NCBI RefSeq assembly: GCF_042242105.1
Contig: NC_092035.1
Location: 8,721,477 to 8,785,476 of the forward strand
Origin: Pempheris klunzingeri
Taxonomy: Eukaryota > Chordata > Actinopteri > Acropomatiformes > Pempheridae
Reading direction: 5' to 3'
Length of the DNA: 64,000 nucleotides
Shown here: piece by piece, positions 1-11,876 of the stretch
Layout: every line of letters begins with the position of its first letter
Numbering within the stretch: position 1 is the first letter of the stretch
Position numbers and translations under genes: made by a program
The notes under the pieces: generated by a model
Database searches by the model: none
What the model was told of the DNA's origin: nothing
Seen by the model: the letters and a program-made list of their open reading frames with translations, nothing else

Positions 1-115
1 TTTTATTTAAGCAGGAGATGCTTTTGTAAAATCCAACATAATGTCATTGAGGTGGGACATACGTCAGAAAACCACTGTCTCTCATGTGTCTCATGTGTGT
101 TGGTGTGTGCAACAG

Positions 116-3100
116 AGTGGAGTATGACTACTACAAATACCATGACATGCAGGAGGTGAGAAGGCCTGATCACTGCTCTCACACACATTACTTTAACAGA
201 TCACCACACACATACATACACCCATGTGTAATGTGTGTATTCCACCCTACAGATCGCCAACTGGATGAATCAGATGGCAAAGGATCACCCTGATGTTGTG
301 ACTATAGTGGACTATGGAAAGACCTATGAGAAGAGGACTATTCGCTTGCTCAAAGTAATCCAACTTTTAAGCTTTTATATAATAACATGGCATATACTGA
401 TGAGAAATTGGCATATACTAGATTGGTACTGGAGTGTATTGATGTTTTATGCTTGTTTGTGTTATATAGCAGCCCAACAAGAACCTATATGAATCTGTCT
501 TTCAGATTGGCCTGAATACTGGAGAGAAAAAGAAAGGTATCTGGATAGACTGTGGTATACATGCAAGGGAATGGATCGCTCCGGCATTCTGTCAGTACTT
601 TGTGAGGCAGGTAAAGGACAGTCGTCCATTTAAAACAAACATGATTTATCATTTAATTAAAGTACTTATTACATTGTTATGGTGAGGAAAAAACATCATC
701 TCTGAGGAGGATGACATGAACTCTTATTGTAGCTGTCCTCCAACATATCTGATGGTTTTGTTTGTTCCCTAAAATCAGATCCTGCAAGCATACAAAACAG
801 ACACAGACATGAAAACAATGATGACCAACATGGACTTCTACGTCACCCCTGTGCTCAACATGGATGGCTACATCTATTCCTGGAATAACGATATAGTCAG
901 TGCTTGTATTTGATGGATATTTATCAAAGTACTTCCTCAAGATCTCCAACCACAGATATGAGAGAATGATAGCCTATTAAAGCGATAGAAGCTAAGTTAA
1001 AATGAGCTACAATTCAATCATTGAGCTAATTGATTCTGATGCTCAACCAGGCTCAAGTACAAAATCATCTCATTTTGAAAATAAGATGAATGGAAAAAAA
1101 CAGATACAATAGCGATCTGATGACCAAAAACGTTAAGTGCCCATTTTGTTCATTATAAAGTTGAAAGAACGATCAAATCCAGCTGATTTAACTGACTAAC
1201 CACTTTGACCCATTTAGACTCGACTGTGGAGGAAGAACAGGTCACCAGGAACTTCAGGCTGCAAATGTGATGGCACTGATCTCAACCGCAACTTTGACAA
1301 CAAATGGGGCAGTGAGTCTTTGTGGTTCTGTCTTCTTATCAATACATCCCCAAGATGTCCCTGAAGCTGTCAATTTGTTATAAAGTGTACTAAAGATCGG
1401 TCAATGTCACAGCTGAGACATCCCGACTTTTACTTCTCAATATGGGTCAAGTCCAAAACTGCTGGATCCAAGAATTCAAATTCGTTTGAATGATAACCCT
1501 CATGATGTCATAGTGATGTCATCGGGGTAGCTTGTCCCAAGCCACAGAGAACATTATAGTGCCCCTTTTAACTATAATATAAAGTAATATATATAATAAT
1601 AATATATAAAATATCGTCCTTTTAACTTGTCAGATATTGAACATGTCTCCAAAATGGTGCCATTGTTACTCTGTAGCTGCTATTTGAGACAACAGGGAAC
1701 TGTTAGCCAACAAGTTTGCTGTATTGATTTAAAAGATGATACTATGTCTATGTTGTGGCTACGCTGCTCCCAAGTAGTCAGAAATCACTTAATGCAACTT
1801 TAAACATATGTGTTTTAAGTACATTTATTGCTTGGTAAAAAGGTGAACGTGCTCACCTTTTGGTTGAGATGACTCCATTTCTTTTCTTTCAAAGCAATCG
1901 GGACATCAACAGACTGCTGCTCAAATGTCTACTGCGGAAGCAGCCCTGTGTCTGAGCCCGAGGCCCAGGCTGTAACGTATTTTGTAGGAAGCCGGAAAGA
2001 CGACTTCCTGTGTTTCCTCACCATCCACTCCTACGGCCAGCTGCTCCTGGTTCCTTATGGACAACCCAACGTCACCGCCTCCAACTACAATGAGCTGGTA
2101 TTTACATCTACAAACACAGTGATGCACGTTTTACATATTTCTGCAGATGAACACACAACCTTCTACATATTATCACATCACAATCCAAAATAAAAAAAGT
2201 GTATTTGCATCTTTATGGCCTGCTTATCATCATCACTGCATGCTTCTACATTAATAAAAAGAATACTGTGTATTGCCATAGAAACTGAGCTTATGCAGAT
2301 CATCTGTGAAAAACACTTCAGTGCACACATTTGCATTCATTTATTTCAATTTATTTATTTAATATAATTTGTTGAATATACAGTATATTTCAATGGTGCA
2401 TGGCAAAACGCATTAGGGCTTCACACAGTGCATATAAACCACACACATGACAGTATGACAGATGTCATCAACACACTCAGCGTCCAAGAGCAGTTAGTCC
2501 TCATCTGCCAAGACAAGAACAGAACAGGAGGAAGCTGTGAAACGTTGACAGTGGAAAAAGAAGGGCTGGTTGTTGTTCGGAGGGAGCCTGAGGCAGGTGA
2601 TGGGCCACTGGAGCCACAATCCAGAGGGAATTATGCAGGCAGGATTATGGTCATTCGTTTCTCCAGCAAGACTTTAGCAGTGGGGAGCCGGTCCTCTCTG
2701 GTAAACCACTGAAGAGACGCCATTTTCCGTTGGCTTGGCAGGATGCAGAGTCACATCAGGTTTCACTGATTCACTGTTCTGAGTGGGTGCAAAAGCTTGT
2801 CACACTTCCCCACCACAGTGTCACAGTCTCACGTGTCTGTCATGGGCAACGAGTGTGATTCCTATCATGAATTTTAAACTGTGTTTCCTGGTCTTTCCCA
2901 GTAGTCTGAGTGTGAAATCTATAGTTTCGGGTCACACAGAGCTGGTTTAGATGCTAAAAACAGGTGATCCACAGCTTCAAATGAAATAAAAAAAGATATA
3001 TTTACTTTTGTAATTGCCCAGACATCTCTGCACACTGCAATGACGATATGACAAAAGCTCGTCTTGTCCCTCAGATGAAAGTGGGTTTGGAGGCAGCTGA

Positions 3101-3506
3101 CGCCATTAAGAAGGTCCACGGCATGAACTACACTGTAGGAACCCCACCGGATGTATTGTGTAAGTCTCAGAGACCTGAAACAACATGATCCCGGCCCAGG
3201 TTGCAAGAGGAACAGTAACATTCATACCTTCTTTCTACAGACTCCTATTCTGGTTCATCCAGAGACTGGGCTCGGAAGCAGGGGATCCCTTTCTGCTACA
3301 CCTTTGAGCTGAGAGACAAGGGGACATTCGGCTTCAAGCTTCCCGAGGATCAGATCCAGCCGGCATGTGAGGAGGCCTTCAGTGGAGCCATGCACATCAT
3401 CACCTACGTCCACAGCAAGACCTTTAGTGGTGCCGTGGCAACCACTGCTGTGACCCTGTGGACCCTGCTGTTAGCAGTCTGTGTCACCAGCACAAACCTG
3501 ATGTGA
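116..3506 (+). CDS. cpo: Carboxypeptidase O, 3' part (eight exons, N-terminus off window)
   Basis: Exons read at 116-155, 253-354, 506-610, 779-895, 1218-1311, 1895-2097, 3075-3159 and 3241-3506; all junctions are GT-AG and in phase, giving about 336 residues to TGA at 3504-3506. The signal peptide and most of the propeptide are missing because the gene starts left of the window. M14 metallocarboxypeptidase hallmarks are visible: HARE (zinc His and Glu), DLNRNF (substrate-binding Arg), [13 protein letters not shown] (third zinc His and substrate Tyr) and TFELRD (catalytic Glu). In the specificity loop, SGSSRDW places Arg where CPA has Ile and CPB has Asp; in CPO this Arg gives preference for acidic C-terminal residues. 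The protein ends in a hydrophobic tail ([13 protein letters not shown]), which fits the GPI-anchor signal known for CPO on enterocyte apical membranes. CPA or CPB is less likely because of the Arg and the tail. Confidence 0.93.
1330..1571 (-). repeat. Degenerate MITE-like repeat in cpo intron
   Basis: In the intron after the DLNRNF exon, the stretch ending CCCCTTTTAA (TTAA at 1568-1571) carries a palindromic core at about 1502-1523. In reverse complement it shares GATGACATCACTATGACATC with the element at 35476-35916. It therefore looks like a diverged member of the same family. The left boundary is not defined. Confidence 0.45.
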
Positions 3507-3585
3507 GGTGGCAAATACTACAAAGTCTCTTTTTTTAATCACTGAATATTTTGCTATATAGAGCAATGACAACTTGACCAAAAAT

Positions 3586-3591
3586 AATAAA
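3586..3591 (+). terminator. cpo polyadenylation signal AATAAA
   Basis: Canonical AATAAA about 80 bp after the cpo stop codon, followed by T-rich sequence. It is the first such hexamer downstream of the coding region. Confidence 0.6.
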
Positions 3592-3606
3592 ATCTTTAAA
3601 TATGTT

Positions 3607-5161
3607 AAATTTTTCCTGTTTTACCGTGTTTTAAGCATTTGTCCATTTGTTTGCTTTAATATGGCTGATTAAAAAAAGTTTTATTGTTTATTTGTTTTGC
3701 AATTTTTCTTAAAATTTGAATGAATGCTCGACACAAAGCGGATGTTCACCAGACGCACCCCTGCTTCCTCCAACTCCTCTCTGTGAGCGCACTCCTCCCA
3801 CGTCTCTCTGTCAATTGAAATGAGTGTCACATTATTTTCAATTGTCTGAGCTATAGGTGTTTCTCTTGGCAGTGAAACACTCTTTGGCTACACGGTGCTT
3901 AAGCAGCATGAGTTGCCAAAACCTCAATAATACTTAGGATTTTACATCACTTATCTCTTTTTGATTTGTCAGGCAGGAGGCAGAATACTGTCATTATTTC
4001 AGAATGCAGTGAGCGAAAGACAGTAAAGAGGTAATAACTGGATGTTTAAGAGAGCAGATCCAGTTTATTGTTTCTGTGGAAACTGAGAAATAAAGGTTTT
4101 GCTGTTTTTTCCTGCTCTATCATCCCAGTATTCCCTGTATTGTTTGATAAATAGATGGCTAGAAACTGCATGAGGAAGTCCAAATTAAGCAGCATGTACT
4201 AGAAATTGATGGACCTGCTATGCTTAAGATTTTGATATGATATGACCGGTCCACTGCTCCTCCTCCATTGCTCTCTAAAATACTGTTGAAGTTGTCATGT
4301 GCCTCAAGCCTTCTCTGCCATTATTACCTGGTCTCTTCCTGTTTTTTCCCTGTTCACCTGAGCCTGTCTGATCTGCCCATTTGACCCTCTGTCTGATGTT
4401 CGTACTTGGTGCTCCTGGCTGCTCCTTGCTGGGTTTATTTGCCTGTTCTGGACTACCGTCTGGTTTTGTAAATAAATCATTGAACTGCACCAACTCTGCA
4501 CTCAGTTGTCTGTATCTGGGTCCTTCCCCTCTGTTCCTGTTGCTGGCATCAGTGGTGACATAAAGCTTATCAGATGTGTAGCACTGGAGAGGACAGTTTA
4601 GCTGAATATGTTAACTACACTGCTTTTGTATTTAAGAAGCAACTTCTTGATCTAATCATATTTTTAACATTTCTGATATGTTACTACATTGTCAGTTTTT
4701 CGGCTCCATTTGACAATTTATTTTAACAATACCTGCTGGATCAAAATGTATGACTTTGGAATAGCAAGTAAGTAATGTTCAGCAATATAATGCTGACACT
4801 GTGTCTGTACTTTGATTTGAAAGTATTAACTAAGTATTGGTGTATTTATTTATCTGACCACTTCTTTCACCACTGATTGGTGAAACAATGAAGTGATCAG
4901 ACCATTCACGCCTTTAGTTTCCTGGCACCGAACAGTTTTCCACCGACACCCGTTTTCCCCGCTAGACCTGCCTGGTGGCTCTGGCCCCGCCCTGCTCACC
5001 TTTCCCTGCTCTCACCTGAGAGACAGCACTCCCCTCCTGTGAGTCCAGACTAAACCTCCTTCACTTACTCCTCTGGCTCTCCCTCTTCCTCTGCTCTGCT
5101 CAGCGTGTCGTACCTACGAAACATCTGTTTGTCCCCTCACCTTCTTCTTCACTGCATCAGC
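3607..5161. other. Intergenic region between cpo and the TRIM gene
   Basis: I see no coding exon here. It holds AT-rich sequence, a repeat-like stretch at about 4300-4562, and from about 4915 a more GC-rich, pyrimidine-rich stretch with a GC box (CCCCGCCC near 4984). That stretch is the likely promoter and 5' UTR of the TRIM gene. Confidence 0.5.
4300..4562 (+). repeat. Possible solo-LTR or dispersed repeat remnant
   Basis: The stretch combines a pyrimidine-rich body, TTTTGTAAATAAATCATTG (an AATAAA signal), a segment like TGTCTGTATCTGGGTCCTTC, and an end GTGACA. This resembles the 3' portion of fish LTRs as I remember them. No partner LTR or target duplication was found, so this is a resemblance only. 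Confidence 0.3.
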
Positions 5162-8100
5162 ATGAGTGCTAAACTGTGGACAGAGGAGCAGTTTAACTGC
5201 CCTGTGTGTCTGGATCTCCCAAACGATCCAGTCACCATTCCCTGTGGGCACAGCTACTGCATGGCCTGCATCAAGGACTACTGGAGCAAGGACGACCCTA
5301 AGGGGATCTACAGCTGCCCCCAATGCCGCCAGACCTTCTGCCCCAAGCCCTTCCTGTCCAGGAACACCATGCTGGCTGAGGCTGTGGAGCAGCTTCGCAA
5401 AGGAGCCTTAAAATCCGAGGTGCGTGATTCCATCCGAAGCGCCCGAGCGGTTCCTTCTTCTACATCTAGATCCAGGGGGAAACTCTCCTCCTCTGCAGTG
5501 CTGTGCGACATGTGCAAAGGAGAGCAGCGAGCTGCGATCAAGAGCTGCTTGGTGTGTATGAGCTCGTACTGTGAAGCCCACCTGAAGCCCCACCAGACCA
5601 AGAAGGCCCTGAAGCAGCATGAACTGATCCCACCTACGGGCAATCTGGCCGAGAAGATCTGCACCCAGCACAAGTACCTGGAGGAGTTCTTCTGTCGCCA
5701 GTGTAAGATGTTTGTCTGCTGGCTGTGCACCAGCAACCAGCACAAAGGCCACGAGTGTGTGTCCACCAAGGCTGAGCGTTTGGAGAAGCAGGTAGGCAAG
5801 AATGGATGCTGCACTGGCCCCAGACCCCAGATGGGAGGCAGTTACCAGGGTGTACTGTTAAAGATCCAATATCAAACTCAAGTGTTTGGTTTTGTGTGAC
5901 AGGCTAGGAAGTGGTGTAAAACAATTAATCTTGTAATTACACGATGTAAAATAAGGTTGAACCATCTATATTTATTAAAGAAACACCTTAAACAGTAATT
6001 GGTCACAATCAAGTACAATCGAGTACATCATCCTTCCTGCTGTGTCTTTGTGATGGGTTTCTGTTTAAAGTGTCATCCCCTCTCCTTTTGTGTCTGCCTG
6101 TGGCTCCAGTCAGACTGAGGACATTCCTAACTACATTCCTGTCCATTCATAATGCTCCACCTTCTTATGCTGGTCTCAGTGCCACGCACACAGTAGAGCT
6201 GGTTCCTCATGCTTGTGTTTGTGTGGGATGAATTGGGTTTGTGTTGATGTAGAGTGTTTATGTATCCTGCAACAGAAAGTGCTGTCGGAGATGCAGGGAG
6301 AGAATCAGCAGAGGCTGAAAGACAGAGAGCAGGAGCTGAAAGACATGAAGAAGATGATGGAGGTCATGAAGGTTGGTCAGCAGAATGAACACCACATTTC
6401 CCATAAACCCTTCAAATGGAGGCCAAGTGGGCTTTATTGTACATTTACTGTGGCTCGCTGAGATGTGACCACCTCATCATGCCTCTCCCTGCCTGCACAG
6501 CATTCAGGGGATAGGGTGCACGACGACATGGAGCTGGTGCTGTCAGAGCTGCAGCGCTCTGTGGAGCGTCTGCAGGAGCTGCTGGAGGAGGTGTTGGATC
6601 AGGCCGACCAGGAGAAGATGGGTCAGGCTCAGGAGGTTGCAGATCGCCTGGAGAGTGAGATTAAGGAGCTGAAGAGGAGAGACACGGAGATGAAGGACCT
6701 GGTCCGCTGTGAGGACCACATCCACTACCTGCAGGTAGTTCATGGAGGGATGGAGGTGGTGGAGCATCCTTAGTCCATATGTTTCCCTTCAGAGTCAAAT
6801 TAATCATAATTTCCTGCAGACCTATGAGTCCCTGTGCAGTCCCTTGGAGTCCGGGGACCTGCCCAGTGTGGTGGTCAATCCAGAAGCTTCCTTTGAGCCT
6901 GTACGGGAGGCAATCCTGGATCTCAGGGAGCAAGTGGAGGACCTGTGCAACCAGGAGCTGGGCAAGATCACCAAACAAGGTCCGTCACAGGAGTCTCATC
7001 TTTTTTTGTCCTATCTATCTTTTCTCCTCGTGTCTCATCTTGTTGTCATCTGTTCTCCTCCAGTCAACGACACAACACTGTTCACTTTGGGAGACTGTGA
7101 GTTCAAACATTTTCCTTTTCAAACATGAAAGTTGTTGTTGTGTTAAGACTTCATGCTTAACAACCACTTTCTCCTGTCTTATCTAGCCAACCGGAGTGCA
7201 GGACAGAAAGCAGGGATTTTTAAATGTGAGTTTTTGATTTTGTTCTTTAATCTGAGGACAACATGTTCCATGATCCTGAAAGTCATCATTGATTTCCTCT
7301 CTATCTACAGTGTTTTCTGGTCTGGGTTCTCGCAACACAAACAGCCGTTCTCCAGGTATGTGCAGCGTTTTTAAGCCTAAATTTTGTTCTATATTTCACT
7401 TTATCTTTAACATAGATAAGTACATGATTTCTCTCATGTCTCACAGCTCCCACACCCAGCATCTCAGTTGGGACGCGTAGTACAGACCGACGAGGGCTGG
7501 GTACAGTACTCTGACGTTCATTATAATATAATGTGACAATATCAGAAGTAACTCAACATGCAGTCTTTGTTAAACATGACATTCACGTTTTATTATTCAG
7601 GTATAGGCCTGAAAAGTCTAGATGTGAGGAGCAGAGACACACCACGAGGTGAGGCTTTGCGTGTGCGCTATTGAAAAACCCCTAAAGTAACAGTCACCAC
7701 CATGGATGGTTTAAAACTGTACTTCTTCCTTGTTGTAGACAGAGGAAACACAAGCTCACCCAGACCTCGGGACAGACAGAGAGGAGAGGAGAGAGAGACA
7801 GGCAGGTTCATTGTGCTTTGCCAGGCAGGAGGTCAAAATTACTTCCTGATAATAATGTGGCTGTTACTTCCTACTGCAACATTGTTTTCTCTCAACAAGC
7901 TTTAATGGGGGGACATTCAAAACATCTGGAGTAGCATCCCCCTGTTTCAACTTAACTTGGCTTAGTTTTTATTTATTTTTCATTGTCTGTTTTATTTCTC
8001 TATTTTATAGTACTATTACTATAACTTTGTGAGATCTGACCTAGAGAGGCGCTGCTGTCTACGTAAACTTCCTTAAACCTAAACTTTCTTACCTGCACTT

Positions 8101-11100
8101 CTATGAGAATAATCCATCTTAATAAATATAATTTAATGAGAACTGATTAAGCTTTTGGATCAGTAACTAATGTAATTTCTTAAGCTGTTATCAACCAGCA
8201 CAATTCATAAATATACATGTCTTCCAAACAGTGAGGGGGCCCAACCCCAGACCCAGTCCCACTCCCAGCCACAGGGAGTCTCAGTCTTTATGGAGCAGGT
8301 CCAGTCAGAGCCAGGCTGTCCCTGCTGCAGCCCCGACCCCAACTCCAACTCCAATCCCAGCCACCCCAGCTCCAGCTCCAGCTCCAGCTCCAGCTCCAGC
8401 ACCAGCTCCAGCTCCAGCTCCAGCACCAGCTCCAGCTCCAGCTCCAGCAACAGGTCAACCTTATGACAAAATCCACAGAATTGGAGTTATTTGCTGCCAC
8501 CGACAGGCAAAACTTGCATAGTGCAGCTCTGACTTTCACAGACATTCTGACATCTTCTGCTTCCCATCTTTCTCTTTTGTCTTCTCCTCCTGGTCTGCTC
8601 AGGTTTCAGTCGGATGACGTCCATCAGCAGTCTCTTCCGCTCCCATCGCCGTGGCACCAACCAGGCCACCCCAGCTACCCCGACCAGTAACACACCATCG
8701 GCAGGAGCAAACCCCTGTAAGGCCTCAATCTCCATCCTCCCATCCTCTCCTCTCTAAATTCACTCCGGTGAAAGGAACAGTGAAAGTGGTTCAATTAGCA
8801 GTTCCTGAAAGAAGTTCAGTGAAAGCATCGAATGAAGTTGAAGTGTTAATTTAAGTGCTGGCACTGAGTGAAGTTGAAGTATTGCTTGAAGTGAAAGTGC
8901 GGAGAATGTCAGTGGAGATGTATGTGATAAATTGAGCTGCAAGTGACCTGAAGTGGTCGTCCTGAAAAGAGTTAGTGCTGCTTCAACTGACATCATCGTT
9001 CAGTTTATACACTTGAAGTGCTCATGTGAAAGTAGTTTGATTACATTGTGTATGGTAAGTGGAATTCGGAGTCGACAGGAGAGCTGAAAACGTTTTTTTG
9101 GTGTCGTTCAAAAGCGAGGACATGAAAGGGTTTGAAGTGTCAGCCGACGTTTGAGCACTGAAAATAAATGAAGCTGTTCAGATGAAGAGAAAAAGACGAA
9201 TAGAGCTGAAATATCAGTTGATGTGTTAGTGGCAAAGACGTTGTTAGAAGACGGTGTACGTTTTCAGCCAAGCTCATTGTCCACAGACGTAAATTACCTT
9301 GAACTTCCTCTTGTTCTTGTTCTTCTGCACCTCAAGCCTGCCAAAAATGTGTTCATTCATACAACATCTCCTCTCAAACGCAGCCAGCATGAGCCTTCCT
9401 TGTGTGGGCTCATTAAAATTTGAAATAAATGTTAATACAGAATCATGTAGATGAACACTTCACATCCTGACGATTTTGAATGGATCTGGCAGACTTAATC
9501 AAATGATTTGTTCAGACTTCCAGTTTAGGTTTCTACTGTAGCTAACACCCCCCCTCACAGTAATTTACTATGATCAACATGTGTCCTGTGCTTTAGTTTG
9601 ACTTTGTTTTAAACAGTCTAAGGGTGTGATTTCTGTTCACTCAAAAGGGGGGATGACTGCTCTGCCTGGAACACCAACACAAAGTAAGATGGCTTCCATT
9701 ATGTAAATTTAATATTCTTCTTTTGGCCCACTGGTACATTCAGTCCTATCCCTTTAAGCATGGGGATGTGCATGTTAAACCAACATTGTTTTCTCATTGG
9801 ACAGTTAACCCCAGTCTCTTCTTGGACTTGCCCTCCCCTGACACCACCAATCAGGTTCCTGCTTTCCCTGGATGTAAGTTTATGTACCTTTATCTTCATG
9901 TTATCTATATTTCGAGACACGAAACATGCAAGAAAAATGCAAATAAATGGAAAACTAAAGAAAATCAATTGTAGCTATTTGCAAAATGTGCATGAACTGA
10001 CACATTGTTCGGTTTTCCAGTGAGAGAAATCAACCTTGACAGCATCCAGGCCCCAGAGCCGAGGACCAGAGAGGAGTTCCTACAGTGTGAGTCTCGATGT
10101 TTAACCACAATATTCGATGGGCCGTCTGTCACCATGTCTGTTGCAGACATTAGTGAAAATGGTCCGCCATAGTGCCAGCTGCTGTTCATGTTTATTTTAA
10201 AGAAAAAATAAGACACACTTAGTGTGTGTAGTGAGGGATTTTTCTTAAAAATCTCTACCATGCAGACAGTGTTGTTACCTCCACTCAGAGATCAATATTT
10301 CTTTATTCTTTTAACAAAAACAGCTCCAAATCAGCCCCAATTAGTATCTTTTTGCAGCGCTTCCAACAGTATCACAGTCAGTTGTCAAGGAAACAGATCA
10401 TGGACATGAGCTCAGTAGCTGCAATGGTTTCATCTGCAGTGCCTTTAGGACTTCTCGTCCGTGTCTCCAGAAAAGTTAAACAGAGCTGGAGATTTCAGCT
10501 GTATAACATGGTCTTCATCAACTTGTACACCAACACAGATGAGAAGCTCTAGAAGCGCCATGGACGAGCAGCTACTGAGCTACTATGTCAACCAGTCTTT
10601 CTCTATGACAACTGGTTAAACTATCTGCTGATGAAGACCATGTGGTACAGTTGGAAAAACTGAAAAAAAGGTAGTGAGTGGACTTGGAGTTGGGGATGTT
10701 GACAAACAAGTATTTTCAAGGTCAAGAATTAACTTTAGTTCTGCAAATAACCGTCCTCTCCTTCCCAGACTCTGTGACCTTGGCCCTTGACCTCAACACG
10801 GCCCACCGACGCCTGGCTCTCTCCGAGGGCAACACTAAAGCCACCCTGCAGGCGGCGGCGCAGCCCTACCCCGACACTCCGCAGCGTTTTGATGGCTGGA
10901 CCCAGGTGATGTGCCAGAGCCCTCTGTACGCCCAGCGCTGTTACTGGGAGGTGGAGTGGAGGGGCCGGGGCTCAGCCATGGGTGTAACCTATGGGGCGTT
11001 GAACAGGAAGGGCTCAGACGCCAGGTCAGGTCTCGGTTACAACGCCCAGTCCTGGACCCTGGAGCTCTCGGACACTTGCTGTGCAGCCATGCACGACAAT

Positions 11101-11343
11101 GAGAAGAGGGACATACCAGTCACCTACTCCCCCCGCCTGGGCATCTACCTGGACCTGTCCACGGGGACGCTGGCATTCTACAGCGTGGCCGAGAGCATGA
11201 CGCACCTTCACACCTTCCGTGCAAACTTCACCCAGCCGCTTTATGCTGCCTTTGGCGTGGGCAGCGGAGTTGGGGTGGGTCTGGACTTTGCCCTCGGCCA
11301 GTTTAGCGCCAGCTCTGACAGCATCAAGATCTGCCCCCTGTGA
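5162..11343 (+). CDS. finTRIM/TRIM25-like E3 ubiquitin ligase (RING, two B-boxes, coiled coil, PRY-SPRY)
   Basis: Exons: 5162-5791, 6276-6371, 6501-6734, 6820-6979, 7064-7096, 7187-7225, 7311-7355, 7447-7500, 7601-7648, 7739-7831 (donor uncertain; 7805 is possible but breaks frame), 8232-8453, 8603-8716, 9648-9683, 9805-9873, 10021-10086, 10769-11343. Together they encode about 837 residues. Exon 1 holds a C3HC4 RING (CPVCLDLPNDPVTIPCGHSY) and two B-boxes (CDMCKG, then CTQHKYLEEFFC...C..C). The 96-bp and 234-bp exons are the classic TRIM coiled-coil exons. A long disordered linker follows, then PRY-SPRY (SVTLALDLNTAHRRLALSEG; CYWEVEW). I start at 5162 (MSAKLW) because family members begin just before the RING; an in-frame ATG at 5105 would add 19 residues. 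Family members tag proteins with ubiquitin, and several fish ones act in antiviral signalling. The exact paralogue (ftr or TRIM25-like) needs a tree. Confidence 0.88.
8232..8453 (+). repeat. Coding hexamer repeat giving an Ala-Pro tract in the TRIM linker
   Basis: This 222-bp exon starts phase 1 and ends phase 1. From about 8363 to 8449 it is a CCAGCT/CCAGCA hexamer array coding alternating Ala-Pro, preceded by Pro/Thr-rich sequence. Such a tract should be an extended, flexible spacer. The antisense Leu-Glu reading is only the complement of the array. Confidence 0.85.
8755..9035 (+). repeat. Degenerate GAAGTG-type tandem repeat in TRIM intron
   Basis: Short variants of GAAGTGAAAGT and GAAGTTGAAGT recur irregularly through this intron stretch. 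It is purine-rich on the + strand. No exon with correct splice signals was found in the 930-bp intron 8717-9647. Confidence 0.45.
10499..10650. repeat. Inverted repeat in the last TRIM intron
   Basis: The left arm at 10499-10522 and right arm at 10627-10650 are reverse complements at 21 of 24 positions, with ATGGTCTTCATCA shared exactly. The loop is about 104 bp. This suggests a small foldback or transposon-derived piece. No TTAA or TA duplication is evident at the arm edges. Confidence 0.6.
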
Positions 11344-11486
11344 GGGTGCTGGCTTGGTGGGTAATGGTGCATTTACAAACACATCAGAACAACTGACCTC
11401 GGAGTTTCACACAGCAACTCATGAAGCTGTCAGGACACAATGACTGAAAGTTTTTGTAAAGTTTGGTTGGTTTCCATATTTTAATT

Positions 11487-11491
11487 ACACT
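11487..11491. repeat. Target-site duplication, left copy (ACACT)
   Basis: ACACT directly precedes the 5' LTR and is matched exactly after the 3' LTR at 16445-16449. Five bases fits BEL/Pao integration. Confidence 0.9.
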
Positions 11492-11876
11492 TGTAAGAGC
11501 CATTTCTGTGCATTTGTATTGTATTAGATATCTTTGTTTAGTTTTTGCTGTGAGCTTCCCACCACTGGGGGCATCCCTGCTGTGACATGCCAGAGGGCTT
11601 ATAATCAGCCAGGTGATGCACCCAGGTGTGGACTGATGGGAAGAGAAGAAAACAGTTTTAGAACGTGTCGAAAGGTGACGTGTCGTGACGTCAGGTTGTT
11701 TGTTCAATTCAGAATTGGTAATCTGCTATATGAAACTGGAACCGAAGAACATAACAATAAACAGCACCATATTGTGGATAAAGCAGCGGAGTGGACATGT
11801 CATTTACACGCGTCAAAACATCCTCACCATCAGCTACCAGGTGCCCCTGATCGATTGGCGAAAAGGGGTCACTACA
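11492..11876 (+). repeat. 5' LTR of the BEL/Pao element
   Basis: 385 bp, TGTAAGAGCC to GGGGTCACTACA. It contains a TATA-like CTTATAATC near 11600 and AATAAA in AACAATAAACAGC near 11755-11765. It differs from the 3' LTR at seven positions (about 1.8%). Confidence 0.95.

Noticed and set aside
4917-4935. AGTTTCCTGGCAC as an interferon response element near the TRIM start
   Set aside because: Only half of the AGTTTCNNTTTC consensus is present.
5105-5161. Upstream in-frame ATG of the TRIM gene as the start
   Set aside because: Would add a hydrophobic 19-residue stretch not seen in relatives, which start just before the RING; kept only as an alternative.
8205-8545. Minus-strand Leu-Glu and Trp-Ser repeat frames
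   Set aside because: Complements of the TRIM Ala-Pro exon; the + strand has correct splice sites and phase.
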